NCBI GenBank assembly: GCA_020050795.1
Contig: JAGVKD010000018.1
Span: forward strand, 1-37,903
DNA: 37,903 nucleotides
Reading direction: 5' to 3'
Source of the DNA: Candidatus Babeliales bacterium
Lineage (GTDB): Bacteria; Babelota; Babeliae; Babelales; Vermiphilaceae
Shown here piece by piece: positions 16,245 to 25,100 of this stretch. A program made the position numbers and the translations under genes. Each line of letters opens with the position of its first letter. Position 1 is the stretch's first letter. Under the pieces are notes generated by a model. The model did no database searches. It was given only the letters and a program-made list of their open reading frames with translations, and was not told where the DNA came from.

Positions 16245-16609
16245 ACTTCTGATTCGGTAAATGCATTTGGGATATAGCACAGAGAATTTGTTTCTTTCTC
16301 AATGAGTGCCACATCGAAACGATATACTTTGTTCTCGACAGTATGCGAACAGATGAATTCTTTTGCAACCATAATAATTTTGCGTTGCTTGCTGAGGGTG
16401 ATTACTTCGGTTGCATCGAAAAATTGTTTTGTACGGAATTTAACTTCCACAAACGCGAGCACATCTTTCTTCTGCGCAATAATATCGATCTCGCCATACC
16501 GCTTTGCATAGTTACGCGCAACGATGGAGAATCCTTGGCTTTTCAGATAAGCAACCGTTTGTTCTTCTCCCGCATTACCAACTTGTTTGGTTGTTCTTCG
16601 GGCTTCCAT
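16241..16609 (-). CDS. yraN: YraN family protein (UPF0102), nuclease-like fold
   Basis: 122 residues with the UPF0102 pattern: GNAGEEQTVAYL, GFSIVARNY, GEIDIIA and AFVEVKFR. The Glu/Asp/Glu-x-Lys arrangement is that of restriction-endonuclease-like folds. Cellular role is not established. Its ATG overlaps the stop of the bamD-like gene (TAATG), and its TGA overlaps the cdsA start, so the three genes form a tightly coupled operon. Confidence 0.9.
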   Translation of the reverse strand: MEARRTTKQVGNAGEEQTVAYLKSQGFSIVARNYAKRYGEIDIIAQKKDVLAFVEVKFRTKQFFDATEVITLSKQRKIIMVAKEFICSHTVENKVYRFDVALIEKETNSLCYIPNAFTESEV

Positions 16610-17478
16610 TAGAACCTATCAGATGCTTTGCGCTTTTTTTGGCTCTGCGCAACTTGCGTCACTTCCTGCGCAGGTATGCCCACCTTGTTGGCCAAATGAT
16701 CGGCGACATTCTGCCCTTTTTCTTCAGCCATGCGAAGTTCGAATGCGATTATTTGCGCTTCGGCCTCTGGTGCATGGGGCAAATAATCAGAGCGGACAGT
16801 CTTCAAACGATTTTCCACCGCTTTGGTGCTCCCCCGTTTGAGATAGTAGTCACACACATTCAATTCGCTTTCAATCAATTTCGCGTAGCAGTTAGTGCGA
16901 ATTTTTTTTACCTCTGTTTGGTAGGTAACAAACACATTGCTTGCTAGAAATTCATTGGTAAGATCGATTGTTTCCTGTGTTTTGCTCTGATCTCGATCGC
17001 ATGTTAACTGATCATATTCGTAGCATAGAATTGCACGGTAGAGTGCGTACTCAGTTTTCTCATGGCCGGGATAAAGGCGAGTGAACTCAGTGTAGAGAAT
17101 TCCCGATTGGGTGAACTTACCGGCATCGAACATCATGTTGGCATATTCAACCATCAGGTTGGCAAGCTCGGTGATGTCGGTACACATTTTGAGCATGCGC
17201 TCAAGATACTTCATTGCCGCGTCAGTGTTGCCTGCTTCGAGCTGCTTGGCCTTTGCGATTTTGAGTTCGCCATAGTCCATATCACTGAACGTTTTTGCGC
17301 GGGCTTTTTTCCCACGCGCTTTCCTATTCTGCTGCTTTTTCTTGTGCTTGCTGTTTTTAGGTTCCTCTTTTTTTTGAATATCGGTATCAACTCCTAGTGA
17401 GGATGTTGATAATTTTTTCTCGTGTGCACACAGGGTGCTGAATATGAGGCAGGCTGCTATCGCCACTCTTGCGTTCAT
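16609..17478 (-). CDS. bamD: BamD/YfiO-like outer-membrane assembly factor
   Basis: 289 residues. BamD is the TPR-containing lipoprotein of the BAM complex that folds beta-barrels into the outer membrane. The family core is visible: YPGHEKTEYALYRAILCYEY, then DRDQSKTQETIDL, then ELNVCDYYLKRGSTKAVENR. Unusual points: between the signal peptide (MNARVAIAACLIFSTLC) and the TPR part lies a ~50-residue Lys/Arg-rich linker (KHKKKQQNRKARGKKAR). The Cys at residue 17 is not in a canonical lipobox (STLC), so lipidation is doubtful. AAGGGATA precedes the ATG. It heads the minus-strand operon and is consistent with barrel genes elsewhere in the window. Confidence 0.85.
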   Translation of the reverse strand: MNARVAIAACLIFSTLCAHEKKLSTSSLGVDTDIQKKEEPKNSKHKKKQQNRKARGKKARAKTFSDMDYGELKIAKAKQLEAGNTDAAMKYLERMLKMCTDITELANLMVEYANMMFDAGKFTQSGILYTEFTRLYPGHEKTEYALYRAILCYEYDQLTCDRDQSKTQETIDLTNEFLASNVFVTYQTEVKKIRTNCYAKLIESELNVCDYYLKRGSTKAVENRLKTVRSDYLPHAPEAEAQIIAFELRMAEEKGQNVADHLANKVGIPAQEVTQVAQSQKKRKASDRF

Positions 17479-17521
17479 GATATCCCTTGGATTACGCTTG
17501 CAATAAGGCGTTTGAAATCAT

Positions 17522-17550
17522 AGTATACTTAAAAAACAAGATCAAAACAA
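17522..17550 (-). promoter_or_regulatory. Promoter of the bamD-yraN-cdsA operon
   Basis: Minus strand TTGTTT (17545-17550), 17-base spacer, TATACT (17522-17527). The -10 lies in the palindrome AGTATACT, so the same bases can also read TATACT on the plus strand towards gspE (17524-17529), though no matching -35 at normal spacing is visible there. Confidence 0.55.
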
Positions 17551-17577
17551 AAATGGGTGCTTTCGCGAGTTAAAAGT

Positions 17578-19296
17578 ATGGCACAAAAAACAGTTATCGA
17601 ACTTCTCATTGCTGCTGGAGTGGTCACCGAACAGCAGATTTCCGAATGCAGCACTATCGCAAAAGAAAGCGGGCAGCTTGTCGAACGATGCCTGCTTGAT
17701 AAAAAATATATTGCTCCTCTCGATCTTGCACGTGCCTATGCCGAATATGCCCATCTGCCGCTTATCGAAGATATCACTGAGCAGATGGCGGATCTTGGCT
17801 TACTTGCTAAAATACCACTCAAATTCCTGCGTGCCAATCTGGTAATGCCGATTGTTAAAGATGGCGCCACTGTGATTGTGACTGCTAACCCGACCAACTT
17901 TCAACCTCTCGACGAATTGAACCTACTACTCGGCGGTGGATTGCAATATGCGGTTGCATCCGAATCACTCATAATCGATGCAATCAATAAATATTATCCA
18001 CTCGAGGGTGCCAAGCAGATGATTGAGGAGCTTGGTCAGGAGCAGGAAGAGCTCGAGCCAAGTGTCGCCTTCGAGGACATAGAAGAAAAAGATATTCTTG
18101 CGATGGCAAGTGAGGCACCGATTATCAAATTGGTGAATCACATTTTGTTCCAGGCGGTCAAACGAGGTGCTTCGGATATTCACATTGAGCCATTCGAAAA
18201 AGAACTTCGGGTTCGCTATCGCATTGATGGCGTGATGTATGAAGCGATGAAGCCACCAAAACGAATTCAGGGTGCCTTGGTCTCGCGTATAAAGATTATG
18301 GCCTCCATGAATATCGCCGAAAAGCGCCTGCCGCAAGATGGGCGAATCCAAATTAAAGTTGCCGACAAAACATTCGATATTCGTGTTTCGATTCTTCCCG
18401 TGAGTTTTGGTGAATGTATCGTGATGCGTTTGCTTGATAAAACGAAGAGCTTTACCAAGCTCAATGAAATGGGCATGGATGAGCGAGATTATAAATTAGT
18501 GATGGAAGGGATACAAAATCCCAATGGTATTATCTACGTAACTGGTCCAACCGGTTCTGGTAAAACAACCACACTCTATTCCATTTTGTCTGAACTTAAC
18601 ACGCCCGAAGTGAACATTGTCACCGTTGAAGATCCGGTGGAATATCAAGTTGCGGGTATCAACCAAGTGCAAGTTCGAGACAAAGTGGGCCTCACGTTCG
18701 CGGTAGCACTCCGTTCTATCTTGCGACAAGATCCCGACATTGTGATGATTGGTGAAACGCGTGATCAAGAGACGGCGCAGATCGCGGTGCAAGCAGCCCT
18801 GACGGGTCACTTGGTGCTCAGCACTCTGCATACCAATAGTGCTGCAGCCAGTATCACCCGTTTGATCGATATGGGCGTTGAACCATTCCTGATTGCATCA
18901 TCTGTTGAGCTTATTATCGCGCAACGCTTGGTGAGAAAATTGTGCGACAATTGCAAACAGGCCTATCAACCCGATCCAGAATTGTTGGCACGCCTCAATC
19001 TCAAGCCGGATGAGTTGAAGGGAAAAACTTTTTATAAAGCAGTTGGCTGCGATGAATGTTTGCAGACTGGGTATCGTGGCCGAATTGCAATCTTTGAAGT
19101 GATGCCTATGACTGAAAAAATTGCCCAACTGACGATGCAGCGTGCCGATGCTTCACAAATTCGCAAAGAGGCGCTCAAAGAGGGCATGACATTCTTGGTG
19201 CAAGATGGTATTCGCAAAATTTTGATGGGAATAACCACGATTGAAGAAGTATTGGCAGTCGCAACCATGGAATACAGTGTTGGTGAGGGCGAATAG
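17578..19296 (+). CDS. gspE: GspE/PilB type II secretion or type IV pilus assembly ATPase
   Basis: Cytoplasmic hexameric ATPase that powers pseudopilus or pilus extension. 572 residues from ATG 17578; a longer frame to 17557 (GTG) is possible, and neither has a strong ribosome site. The N-terminal MshEN/T2SSE_N-like domain is followed by Walker A GPTGSGKTT (residues 323-331), the Asp box TVEDPVEY, Walker B DPDIVMIGE and the His box TGHLVLSTLHT. The zinc tetracysteine is C456/C459 and C491/C494. All catalytic elements are intact. The next gene encodes a pseudopilin, overlapping its 3' end. GspE and PilB cannot be separated from this window. Confidence 0.93.
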   Translation: MAQKTVIELLIAAGVVTEQQISECSTIAKESGQLVERCLLDKKYIAPLDLARAYAEYAHLPLIEDITEQMADLGLLAKIPLKFLRANLVMPIVKDGATVIVTANPTNFQPLDELNLLLGGGLQYAVASESLIIDAINKYYPLEGAKQMIEELGQEQEELEPSVAFEDIEEKDILAMASEAPIIKLVNHILFQAVKRGASDIHIEPFEKELRVRYRIDGVMYEAMKPPKRIQGALVSRIKIMASMNIAEKRLPQDGRIQIKVADKTFDIRVSILPVSFGECIVMRLLDKTKSFTKLNEMGMDERDYKLVMEGIQNPNGIIYVTGPTGSGKTTTLYSILSELNTPEVNIVTVEDPVEYQVAGINQVQVRDKVGLTFAVALRSILRQDPDIVMIGETRDQETAQIAVQAALTGHLVLSTLHTNSAAASITRLIDMGVEPFLIASSVELIIAQRLVRKLCDNCKQAYQPDPELLARLNLKPDELKGKTFYKAVGCDECLQTGYRGRIAIFEVMPMTEKIAQLTMQRADASQIRKEALKEGMTFLVQDGIRKILMGITTIEEVLAVATMEYSVGEGE

Positions 19297-19786
19297 ATCA
19301 GGATTAACACTCATTGAGGTGCTGGTTGTTCTTGCGCTTGTCGCATTCTTATTTACGTTGAGTTCCTCTAATATTTCTTTTTTTCATCGCATCACCGTTC
19401 GCGCGCAATTGGAAAGTTTGCAGATGGAGTGCCGCCATTTGCAGCAACGCGCGATGACACTCAATCAACAACAAGAACTCATTTTTGATAGAGCGACCAA
19501 TTCCTACACCTTTGGGCAACAAAGAATCGCGTTGCCCCATTTTATGCGCTTTGGTGTGTTGCCAGGAGTGAAGGGTCCGCCGGCAACGCCAACCCATGTG
19601 ATTTCACACCCGATTACATTCAAAAAAGATCGCATTGTCTTCCATCCTGATGGCATCATTTCTCCCGGCACTGTCTATTTGGTCGATACGAATAATCAAT
19701 TTTTGTATGCACTCAGCTGTGCTGTTGCACAAGTTTCTTTCCTGCGTTTGTATCGCTATCGCAATGGATGGGAGCAATTAACCTAA
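19277..19786 (+). CDS. Type II secretion/type IV pilus pseudopilin (GspH/FimT-like)
   Basis: Carries a type IV prepilin leader and cleavage site: RSG|LTLIEVLVVLALVAFLF, with Glu at +5 of the mature protein and one hydrophobic helix. The mature part is about 160 residues, with GspH/FimT-like length and beta content (IVFHPDGIISPGTVYLVD). The start is uncertain: GTG 19277, TTG 19280 or GTG 19283 give the short leaders expected of prepilins, whereas ATG 19241 would give a leader of 20 residues and a 56-base overlap. Any of these overlaps the end of gspE, so the pair is translationally coupled. Inner-membrane substrate of a prepilin peptidase not present here. Confidence 0.8.
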   Translation: MLVRANRSGLTLIEVLVVLALVAFLFTLSSSNISFFHRITVRAQLESLQMECRHLQQRAMTLNQQQELIFDRATNSYTFGQQRIALPHFMRFGVLPGVKGPPATPTHVISHPITFKKDRIVFHPDGIISPGTVYLVDTNNQFLYALSCAVAQVSFLRLYRYRNGWEQLT

Positions 19787-19790
19787 TTTT

Positions 19791-19801
19791 TGCTACGCTA
19801 G
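19791..19801 (+). promoter_or_regulatory. Extended -10 element upstream of the tamB-like gene
   Basis: TGCTACGCTAG with TACGCT at 19794-19799, about 40 bases before ATG 19836. Similar to the elements before hisS and the 5457 gene. No clear -35 was found. Confidence 0.4.
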
Positions 19802-19835
19802 TGTGTGCGAATTTTTTTTACCTTGCGGTAAGTCC

Positions 19836-22571
19836 ATGATAAAACGCGTCATCATTTCTCTCCTTTTTGGAATTTTCATTGTGCTTGCCTATGCACCCTA
19901 TGATCCATGGGTCAAAGAGCAAGTTGGTCTCGCGTTTAAAACCACGTTCGAAAAAAATATGAAGGCTCGTATTGTTTTTTCCATGGATCAAATTAATTTG
20001 TTCAGTCCCAAGTTAGTTCTCAACAATGTGTGTGTTACTCCTTTGGATGAAGAAGATACATCCTGGCAGTGGGGCGCAAAAACATATAGCACCGGATTTT
20101 CCTGGGCCAATCTTTTTATTTTTGGATCGATAGAAATGTGGGCGCAACTTGATCAGCTGAACATGGAATCTTTGATCAAAGATGGAGAGCTCACCATAGC
20201 ACCTCACCTTGCTCTGTTAATGGTGCCTCCAAATTTTTCTATTCCGTTGCATATGCAATCGCTTGTCATGAACAAAGCGCAATTTAAAGCGCGGGATACG
20301 CAGACGGGACTGCAATGTTCTGTGCGTTGGAGCAGCGAGTCTCGTCTTGTTGGAGATCAATTTAAAACACGCCTCTATCTTGCTGATAGTAATGCGTCTG
20401 TTCAGGACCGAATTCTTTTTTCACGAGGCAATGGCAACATCCTGATTGATATCGAAGACAACAATCCAGATCCTGCAGTGGTGTTTCGCATTGATGCACG
20501 TCTCTGGTTGCCCCATCTGACGAATGAAGAGTCATGTTTTTTTTCTGGCACCTGGCGTAATAACCATGGACGCTTTTCAATGGCCAACGCAGAAGATACC
20601 TTGCGTATTGATCCGATCATTATTACCAAGCGAAATGGTGTGCCGTGCTTTAGCGTGCAAGCACGAGTGCCGTTACCTTTCTGCTCGCGATTTATGCGAA
20701 ACGATCCTATGGCCGATGATGTGCGCGGTTCCTGCACAGTGCGTGTGCAGGGTGCACTGAATGCAACATCAAAATTAATTGGCCATGTCGCTTTTGATGA
20801 TGTTGGCTATCGCAATTATCCATTGCGCATTGGAATAAAAAGTAGCTTCGTACGCGAAAATTCTGCATGGAGTGGTGATGCGCAGCTGCAAGATCCATTG
20901 GGCACTAATTATGAGGGTTCATGGAACTGGCATGAGACAGAAAAAAATGGTGCGGTTGCTTTATCTAATACCAGTCCAATTCATGTTCCGAAAGCGCAAT
21001 ATTGGCAAGTTGCGCCGCAAAAATGTCAGCTGCAATTGCAAGTGCGTGATCCACAACACATTTTGGGAAGTTATTCTTGCTTGGCGCACAACACCGTGCT
21101 GAGTGATACGATTGATACGAGCGGTACTATTGCATGTGATGATCAGGTGATTAATCTTTTTGGATTGTTCAATGAAAAGCCGTATACCATTACTGGTGAT
21201 TGTAAAAAATTTCCCTATCTCAAGCGTGTTGTCTATGGCACGGCGGAAGACAAAGCCCATCTTTCAATTGTCCACGCACCACACAAAGAAACAGGATTCT
21301 CTGGCAATATTTCAGTCGGTCTAATTCGCGCATTCGTTGCGCAATTGACTGATTATAATGTGCAGGGTGAAGGGATGGCGCATATAGATGCCTTCATTGA
21401 TGAGCATGACATTATTAAGACCCACATTAAGTTGGAAAATGCAACGGTGCGGTTGCCACAAACCTATAATTTTATTAATGGCCTGGATGCGCATATTGAT
21501 TATGATGTGGCACAACGATCGCTTCGCCTGCATGATCTGCTGTGTACCATGTACTCTGGCTCATTCAGTGTTGAACGTGCGGTTTGCACATTCGATGAAG
21601 CATGGCGCCCTTCCTTTGTGCACATGCCAATGCTCCTTGATCACTGCCTGCTCAATATGAAAAAAGATTTATTCGCTATGATTTCTGGTCACGCATTGCT
21701 TGAAAAGAGGGATCAAGATTTTCCAATGCTTCGCGGTCGTATTATTGTTGACCGTGCACAATTGAAAGAGAATGTGCTCTCGCAGGATTTGCAGAAAAAA
21801 ATTCGCGCCTTTACCGGCAGTGTTTTTGATGTGCCAGAGAGTGATGTGCGGTGCGAGTTGGGAATCGAAACGCGTGATGCCATTCGGGTCGACACTCCCT
21901 TTCTGCAAACAAATGTAGCAGTCGATCTGCATGTTAATGAGAGTGTGCTCAATCCATCAATCTCAGGTACCATTTCGCTCCTTTCTGGTTCACTGCGTTT
22001 TCCCTACAAACCGCTTTATATCACCAAAGGAATTATTCGCTTTGTGCCAGGTCAGCAGAATGATCCGCTCATTGAGTTGATTGCACGCAATAAGGTCAAA
22101 CAGCACAACGTCACATTGCATGTTTCTGGCTCGTTGCTCAATCATCATATTGTTCTTGAATCAACGCCACCGCTTGCCGAAGAACAGATCATTGCATTAT
22201 TGCTTGTTGGTTCTCATGATCAATCGCTCAACAGCATCATGCCTGCGCTCATCATGCAAAATTTGCGACATCTTATTTTCGATGCAACGCAAACATCATT
22301 TTTCGAACGGTACCTGATGCCTTTTGATAAATCATTCAAGATTAGTTTAGTACCAAGCTTTGCCGATCAAAGTGGGCGCGGAGGATTGCGCGGATCTCTT
22401 GAGATTGACGTGAATGATCGCTGGCGTGCTATGATTCAAAAAAACTTCAGTCTCACGGAGGATACGCGGGTTGAGATTGAGTATTTATTTTCAGATGATA
22501 TTACCGTGCGTGCAATCCGGGATGAGCGACGTGATCTTGGAGGTGAAATAGAAATGAGGTGGAAGTTTTAA
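19836..22571 (+). CDS. tamB: TamB-like (DUF490) translocation/assembly or lipid-transport protein
   Basis: 911 residues. TamB/AsmA-like proteins span the periplasm as long beta-groove structures and act in outer-membrane protein assembly and phospholipid transport. Visible: an N-terminal membrane anchor (MIKRVIISLLFGIFIVLAYA), a long beta-rich body, and a C-terminal TamB domain with GTISLLSGSLRFPYKPLYIT, GIIRFVPGQ, DPLIELIARN, LAEEQIIALLLVGS and a final LGGEIEMRWKF. It is shorter than E. coli TamB (about 1260 residues), as in many phyla. I prefer ATG 19836; a longer frame starts at GTG 19803 at the predicted transcription start. It sits between the pseudopilin and a barrel gene, which suits envelope biogenesis. 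No TamA-like partner is seen. Confidence 0.85.
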   Translation: MIKRVIISLLFGIFIVLAYAPYDPWVKEQVGLAFKTTFEKNMKARIVFSMDQINLFSPKLVLNNVCVTPLDEEDTSWQWGAKTYSTGFSWANLFIFGSIEMWAQLDQLNMESLIKDGELTIAPHLALLMVPPNFSIPLHMQSLVMNKAQFKARDTQTGLQCSVRWSSESRLVGDQFKTRLYLADSNASVQDRILFSRGNGNILIDIEDNNPDPAVVFRIDARLWLPHLTNEESCFFSGTWRNNHGRFSMANAEDTLRIDPIIITKRNGVPCFSVQARVPLPFCSRFMRNDPMADDVRGSCTVRVQGALNATSKLIGHVAFDDVGYRNYPLRIGIKSSFVRENSAWSGDAQLQDPLGTNYEGSWNWHETEKNGAVALSNTSPIHVPKAQYWQVAPQKCQLQLQVRDPQHILGSYSCLAHNTVLSDTIDTSGTIACDDQVINLFGLFNEKPYTITGDCKKFPYLKRVVYGTAEDKAHLSIVHAPHKETGFSGNISVGLIRAFVAQLTDYNVQGEGMAHIDAFIDEHDIIKTHIKLENATVRLPQTYNFINGLDAHIDYDVAQRSLRLHDLLCTMYSGSFSVERAVCTFDEAWRPSFVHMPMLLDHCLLNMKKDLFAMISGHALLEKRDQDFPMLRGRIIVDRAQLKENVLSQDLQKKIRAFTGSVFDVPESDVRCELGIETRDAIRVDTPFLQTNVAVDLHVNESVLNPSISGTISLLSGSLRFPYKPLYITKGIIRFVPGQQNDPLIELIARNKVKQHNVTLHVSGSLLNHHIVLESTPPLAEEQIIALLLVGSHDQSLNSIMPALIMQNLRHLIFDATQTSFFERYLMPFDKSFKISLVPSFADQSGRGGLRGSLEIDVNDRWRAMIQKNFSLTEDTRVEIEYLFSDDITVRAIRDERRDLGGEIEMRWKF

Positions 22572-22574
22572 CTT

Positions 22575-22603
22575 TGCCTTTTTTTTGTAATAGAATTATG
22601 ATC
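22575..22603 (+). promoter_or_regulatory. sigma70-like promoter of the 22652 gene
   Basis: TTGCCT (22575-22580), 17-base spacer, TATGAT (22598-22603). The leader to ATG 22652 is about 40 bases and contains TAAGGAG. Confidence 0.65.
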
Positions 22604-22651
22604 CAAAAACAAGTGTGGTATATGAAGGACCCAGAGTGGTAAGGAGCATAC

Positions 22652-24310
22652 ATGAACCAAAATAGATCTCTCGTGCGAATTCATCGCATTTTCTTTTCGT
22701 TATTGATCCTAACAATGGCTGGCCAGATGCTTGCCGATGATGATGATTGCAATAGCAACGGAGGCTGTTGCCCATCCTGTTCGCGCAGTTTCTTGCGCCA
22801 TCGTCCTGTGTCACAAGATATGGCTTTGGAATATGCCTTAGATAGATATTTCTTGGATTACCAAAAAGATGCGGATATCGATGTCCGTAAAGAAGAAAGA
22901 GAAAAGGCCCATCAGAAAAGAATAAGCGAGCAAAAAAGTAAGAAGGCAAATTGGAGAGAGGCGGCAGCAGTCAGTCGCTCTGAAGCGACAGTTGATCCGC
23001 GTGTCTTTACCGTGCAAACGACGCTCTTCTATAGTCACTCACAGCATGAAGAACAATTGCGTCGTTATTTCTTGAAAGAATGTAAAGATTGCTTAGTGGT
23101 AGCACAAACGCCAATAGGCACTGTGCTCACTCCGGTGCCAACCGATCCAGTGTCTGATATTAACTCCTGGTGGCTCAATGTTGCGAGTCACGATCCTAGT
23201 CAGATTTTCTCTTCAAACATTACCTTAGCCCCAAAGCGAAAAGTAATGGGTTTTGCTTGGAATGTTCGGTTTGATCTTGATGCACATTTGCGCCACACCT
23301 GGCTCGAATTTTTCATCCCGCTTGTGCATGTACGCCATACAGTCAACTTGATAGAAACAAATGTTAAGGGACAAGGTAACTTTGTCCCCAGTTTGAGTAA
23401 TATGACTAAGGCATTCAACAATCCTGATTGGTGCTACGGCAAAATTCCTGCCTGCGGCGATACGAAAACTAAAACTGGTCTCGATGATGTCAAAATAACA
23501 TTCGGTTGGGACTTTGTTAAACGTGAACGGGTGGTAGCAAATTGGTATGGAAACCTTTTTGTTCCAACCTTCAATGGCTCCAAAGCACGCTACTTGTTTG
23601 AACCAACCATCGGTACTGGTGGACACGTTGGTCTTGGTAGTGGGGTAGGCGTTGATTGTAATGTCTATGACAATGGCGAATTTGTTCTCAACTGGCTTCT
23701 CGATGCGCGCTATGCATATTTCTTCTCACACAGAGAAAGACGTTCTCTCGATTTATGCGCAAATGGTGAATGGTCACGTTACATGCTCGTAGCTCAAAGA
23801 AATATGTCACTTGGGCGTGCATTCCCTGCGATCAACTATTTCACCCGCGATGTAAAAGTGACGCCGCGCAGCAACGTTGAATTCTTGACGCTGCTCCATC
23901 TTGAGCATAAACGATTCAATCTTGAGTTTGGCTACAACTTCTGGTGGCGCCAAGAAGAGGCTGTAGAGCTTACCTGCAACATGCCAGATCAAGTTGGTAT
24001 CTTTGATATAACTCAACGCGTATTGTTCACCCCAGGGCCACTCACGACTGCCAGCAAAGCGACTATTGAGCAAGTGGCATCAGCACCATTGGATCCAACA
24101 CCAACATTTGTGACAAATAGTGACTTCAATCTCAATTCAGGCCGAGTTCCTAGTTCAATGACAAGCAAATTGTTTGTTGCACTTGGCTGCGATTGTGAAT
24201 GGCGTTGTCGTCCACTATTGCTTGGCTGCGGATTCTCTTATGAGTTTGCACATACCAGAGCTTCCTATCAGCAATGGGGCGTGTTCTTCAAGAACAGCCT
24301 GAGCTTTTAA
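22652..24310 (+). CDS. Cys-rich outer-membrane beta-barrel-like protein (paralog C)
   Basis: 552 residues. A more distant relative of the two barrel proteins at 8786-12094. Signal peptide MNQNRSLVRIHRIFFSLLILTMAGQMLA, then an acidic/Cys cluster (DDDDCNSNGGCCPSC). Next come a charged helical segment (residues ~65-105) absent from A and B, then the barrel-like region. Aligned blocks: LRRYFLKECKDC, KRKVMGFAWNVR, YLFEPTIGTGGHVGLG, EWSRYMLV, LEFGYNFWWRQEEAVEL, and a C-terminal CDCEWRCRPLLLGCGFSYEF ending in NSLSF (terminal Phe). TAAGGAG precedes the ATG, and a strong terminator follows. Predicted outer-membrane protein; function unknown. Confidence 0.8.
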   Translation: MNQNRSLVRIHRIFFSLLILTMAGQMLADDDDCNSNGGCCPSCSRSFLRHRPVSQDMALEYALDRYFLDYQKDADIDVRKEEREKAHQKRISEQKSKKANWREAAAVSRSEATVDPRVFTVQTTLFYSHSQHEEQLRRYFLKECKDCLVVAQTPIGTVLTPVPTDPVSDINSWWLNVASHDPSQIFSSNITLAPKRKVMGFAWNVRFDLDAHLRHTWLEFFIPLVHVRHTVNLIETNVKGQGNFVPSLSNMTKAFNNPDWCYGKIPACGDTKTKTGLDDVKITFGWDFVKRERVVANWYGNLFVPTFNGSKARYLFEPTIGTGGHVGLGSGVGVDCNVYDNGEFVLNWLLDARYAYFFSHRERRSLDLCANGEWSRYMLVAQRNMSLGRAFPAINYFTRDVKVTPRSNVEFLTLLHLEHKRFNLEFGYNFWWRQEEAVELTCNMPDQVGIFDITQRVLFTPGPLTTASKATIEQVASAPLDPTPTFVTNSDFNLNSGRVPSSMTSKLFVALGCDCEWRCRPLLLGCGFSYEFAHTRASYQQWGVFFKNSLSF

Positions 24311-24340
24311 TAGAGAATCGTTGAATTTACTATGAAAAAA

Positions 24341-24375
24341 AGAGAGCACATAAAAATATGTGCTCTCTTTTTTTT
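24341..24375 (+). terminator. Terminator of the 22652 gene
   Basis: Perfect 12-bp stem AGAGAGCACATA/TATGTGCTCTCT with an AAAA loop and eight T residues. An in-frame ATG at 24332 lies in this hairpin, so the next gene starts further downstream. Confidence 0.92.
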
Positions 24376-24406
24376 GTTCATCATACTGCGTAAAAAAAGG
24401 ATTGCT

Positions 24407-25096
24407 ATGAAAAAAACAATGCATGTGTTTCTGAGCATATCTCTCTTGAGCAGTTCGATCCTACTCCCGGCGGATCCTGTTGGCCGGACCCATTTTGTCA
24501 TTAGCAAAACAGGCGAGAAATTAAGCAGCCAAGGCATGCCGCCTCTCGATGCCGGGTCAGTAGCTGGCTCCAAGCACGAAATTCCCGCACCGCCCAAAAA
24601 TAGCCGTGCAGGGACCTATGTTTTTTTCTCGCCCGATGATGATATTCGTGGATTGCTGCTGGGGATGATTAATAAAGAACAGAATTGTATCAAAATTGCG
24701 ATGTTCAATTTTACTGAACCAAAAATAGCCGATGCATTGTGCGAGGCGCACAAGCGGGGTGTGCATGTTGAACTGATTGTGGATCCATCGTGTCTGCGCT
24801 CCCACAAAAATAAAATTGGTGTGATTGCACGCAAGGGGATACAGGTTTTTGTCTACAACGCAGAGCAATCATCAACGCCGGCCGGTTGGACAAGTTGTAT
24901 GCATAATAAATTCGCCATATTTGGCAAAAATGCATTACATAGACCATGTGTGTGGACTGGGTCATTTAATTTTACGCGATCTGCGCGCACCAACCAGGAA
25001 AATGTGGTGATTTTGGAGGAGATACAGGTGGTCAAGAAATTTGACTCACACTTCGAGAAGCTCAAGGAGCGATGTCAGCCGTATGGTGTTAAGTAG
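24407..25096 (+). CDS. Exported phospholipase D-like (PLDc) protein with altered HKD motif
   Basis: 229 residues from ATG 24407 (AAAAGG upstream). Signal peptide MKKTMHVFLSISLLSSSILL, a Pro/Gly-rich linker, then a single PLDc_2-like domain: IKIAMFNFTEPKIADAL, VHVELIVDPS, MHNKFAIFG and WTGSFNFTRSA..NQENVV. The family's HxK(x4)D motif has H166 and K168, but the Asp position is Gly173 (HNKFAIFG). The downstream GSFN..S....N.EN block is intact. Related single-domain proteins are dimeric nucleases or cardiolipin-type phosphodiesterases. Loss of Asp leaves catalysis open, since His and Lys are the core residues. Probably periplasmic or secreted. Confidence 0.85.
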   Translation: MKKTMHVFLSISLLSSSILLPADPVGRTHFVISKTGEKLSSQGMPPLDAGSVAGSKHEIPAPPKNSRAGTYVFFSPDDDIRGLLLGMINKEQNCIKIAMFNFTEPKIADALCEAHKRGVHVELIVDPSCLRSHKNKIGVIARKGIQVFVYNAEQSSTPAGWTSCMHNKFAIFGKNALHRPCVWTGSFNFTRSARTNQENVVILEEIQVVKKFDSHFEKLKERCQPYGVK

Positions 25097-25100
25097 AAGT

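Noticed and set aside
24332-24406. ATG 24332 as the start of the PLD-like gene
   Set aside because: It lies in the terminator hairpin of the previous gene; ATG 24407 has a ribosome site and yields a proper signal peptide.
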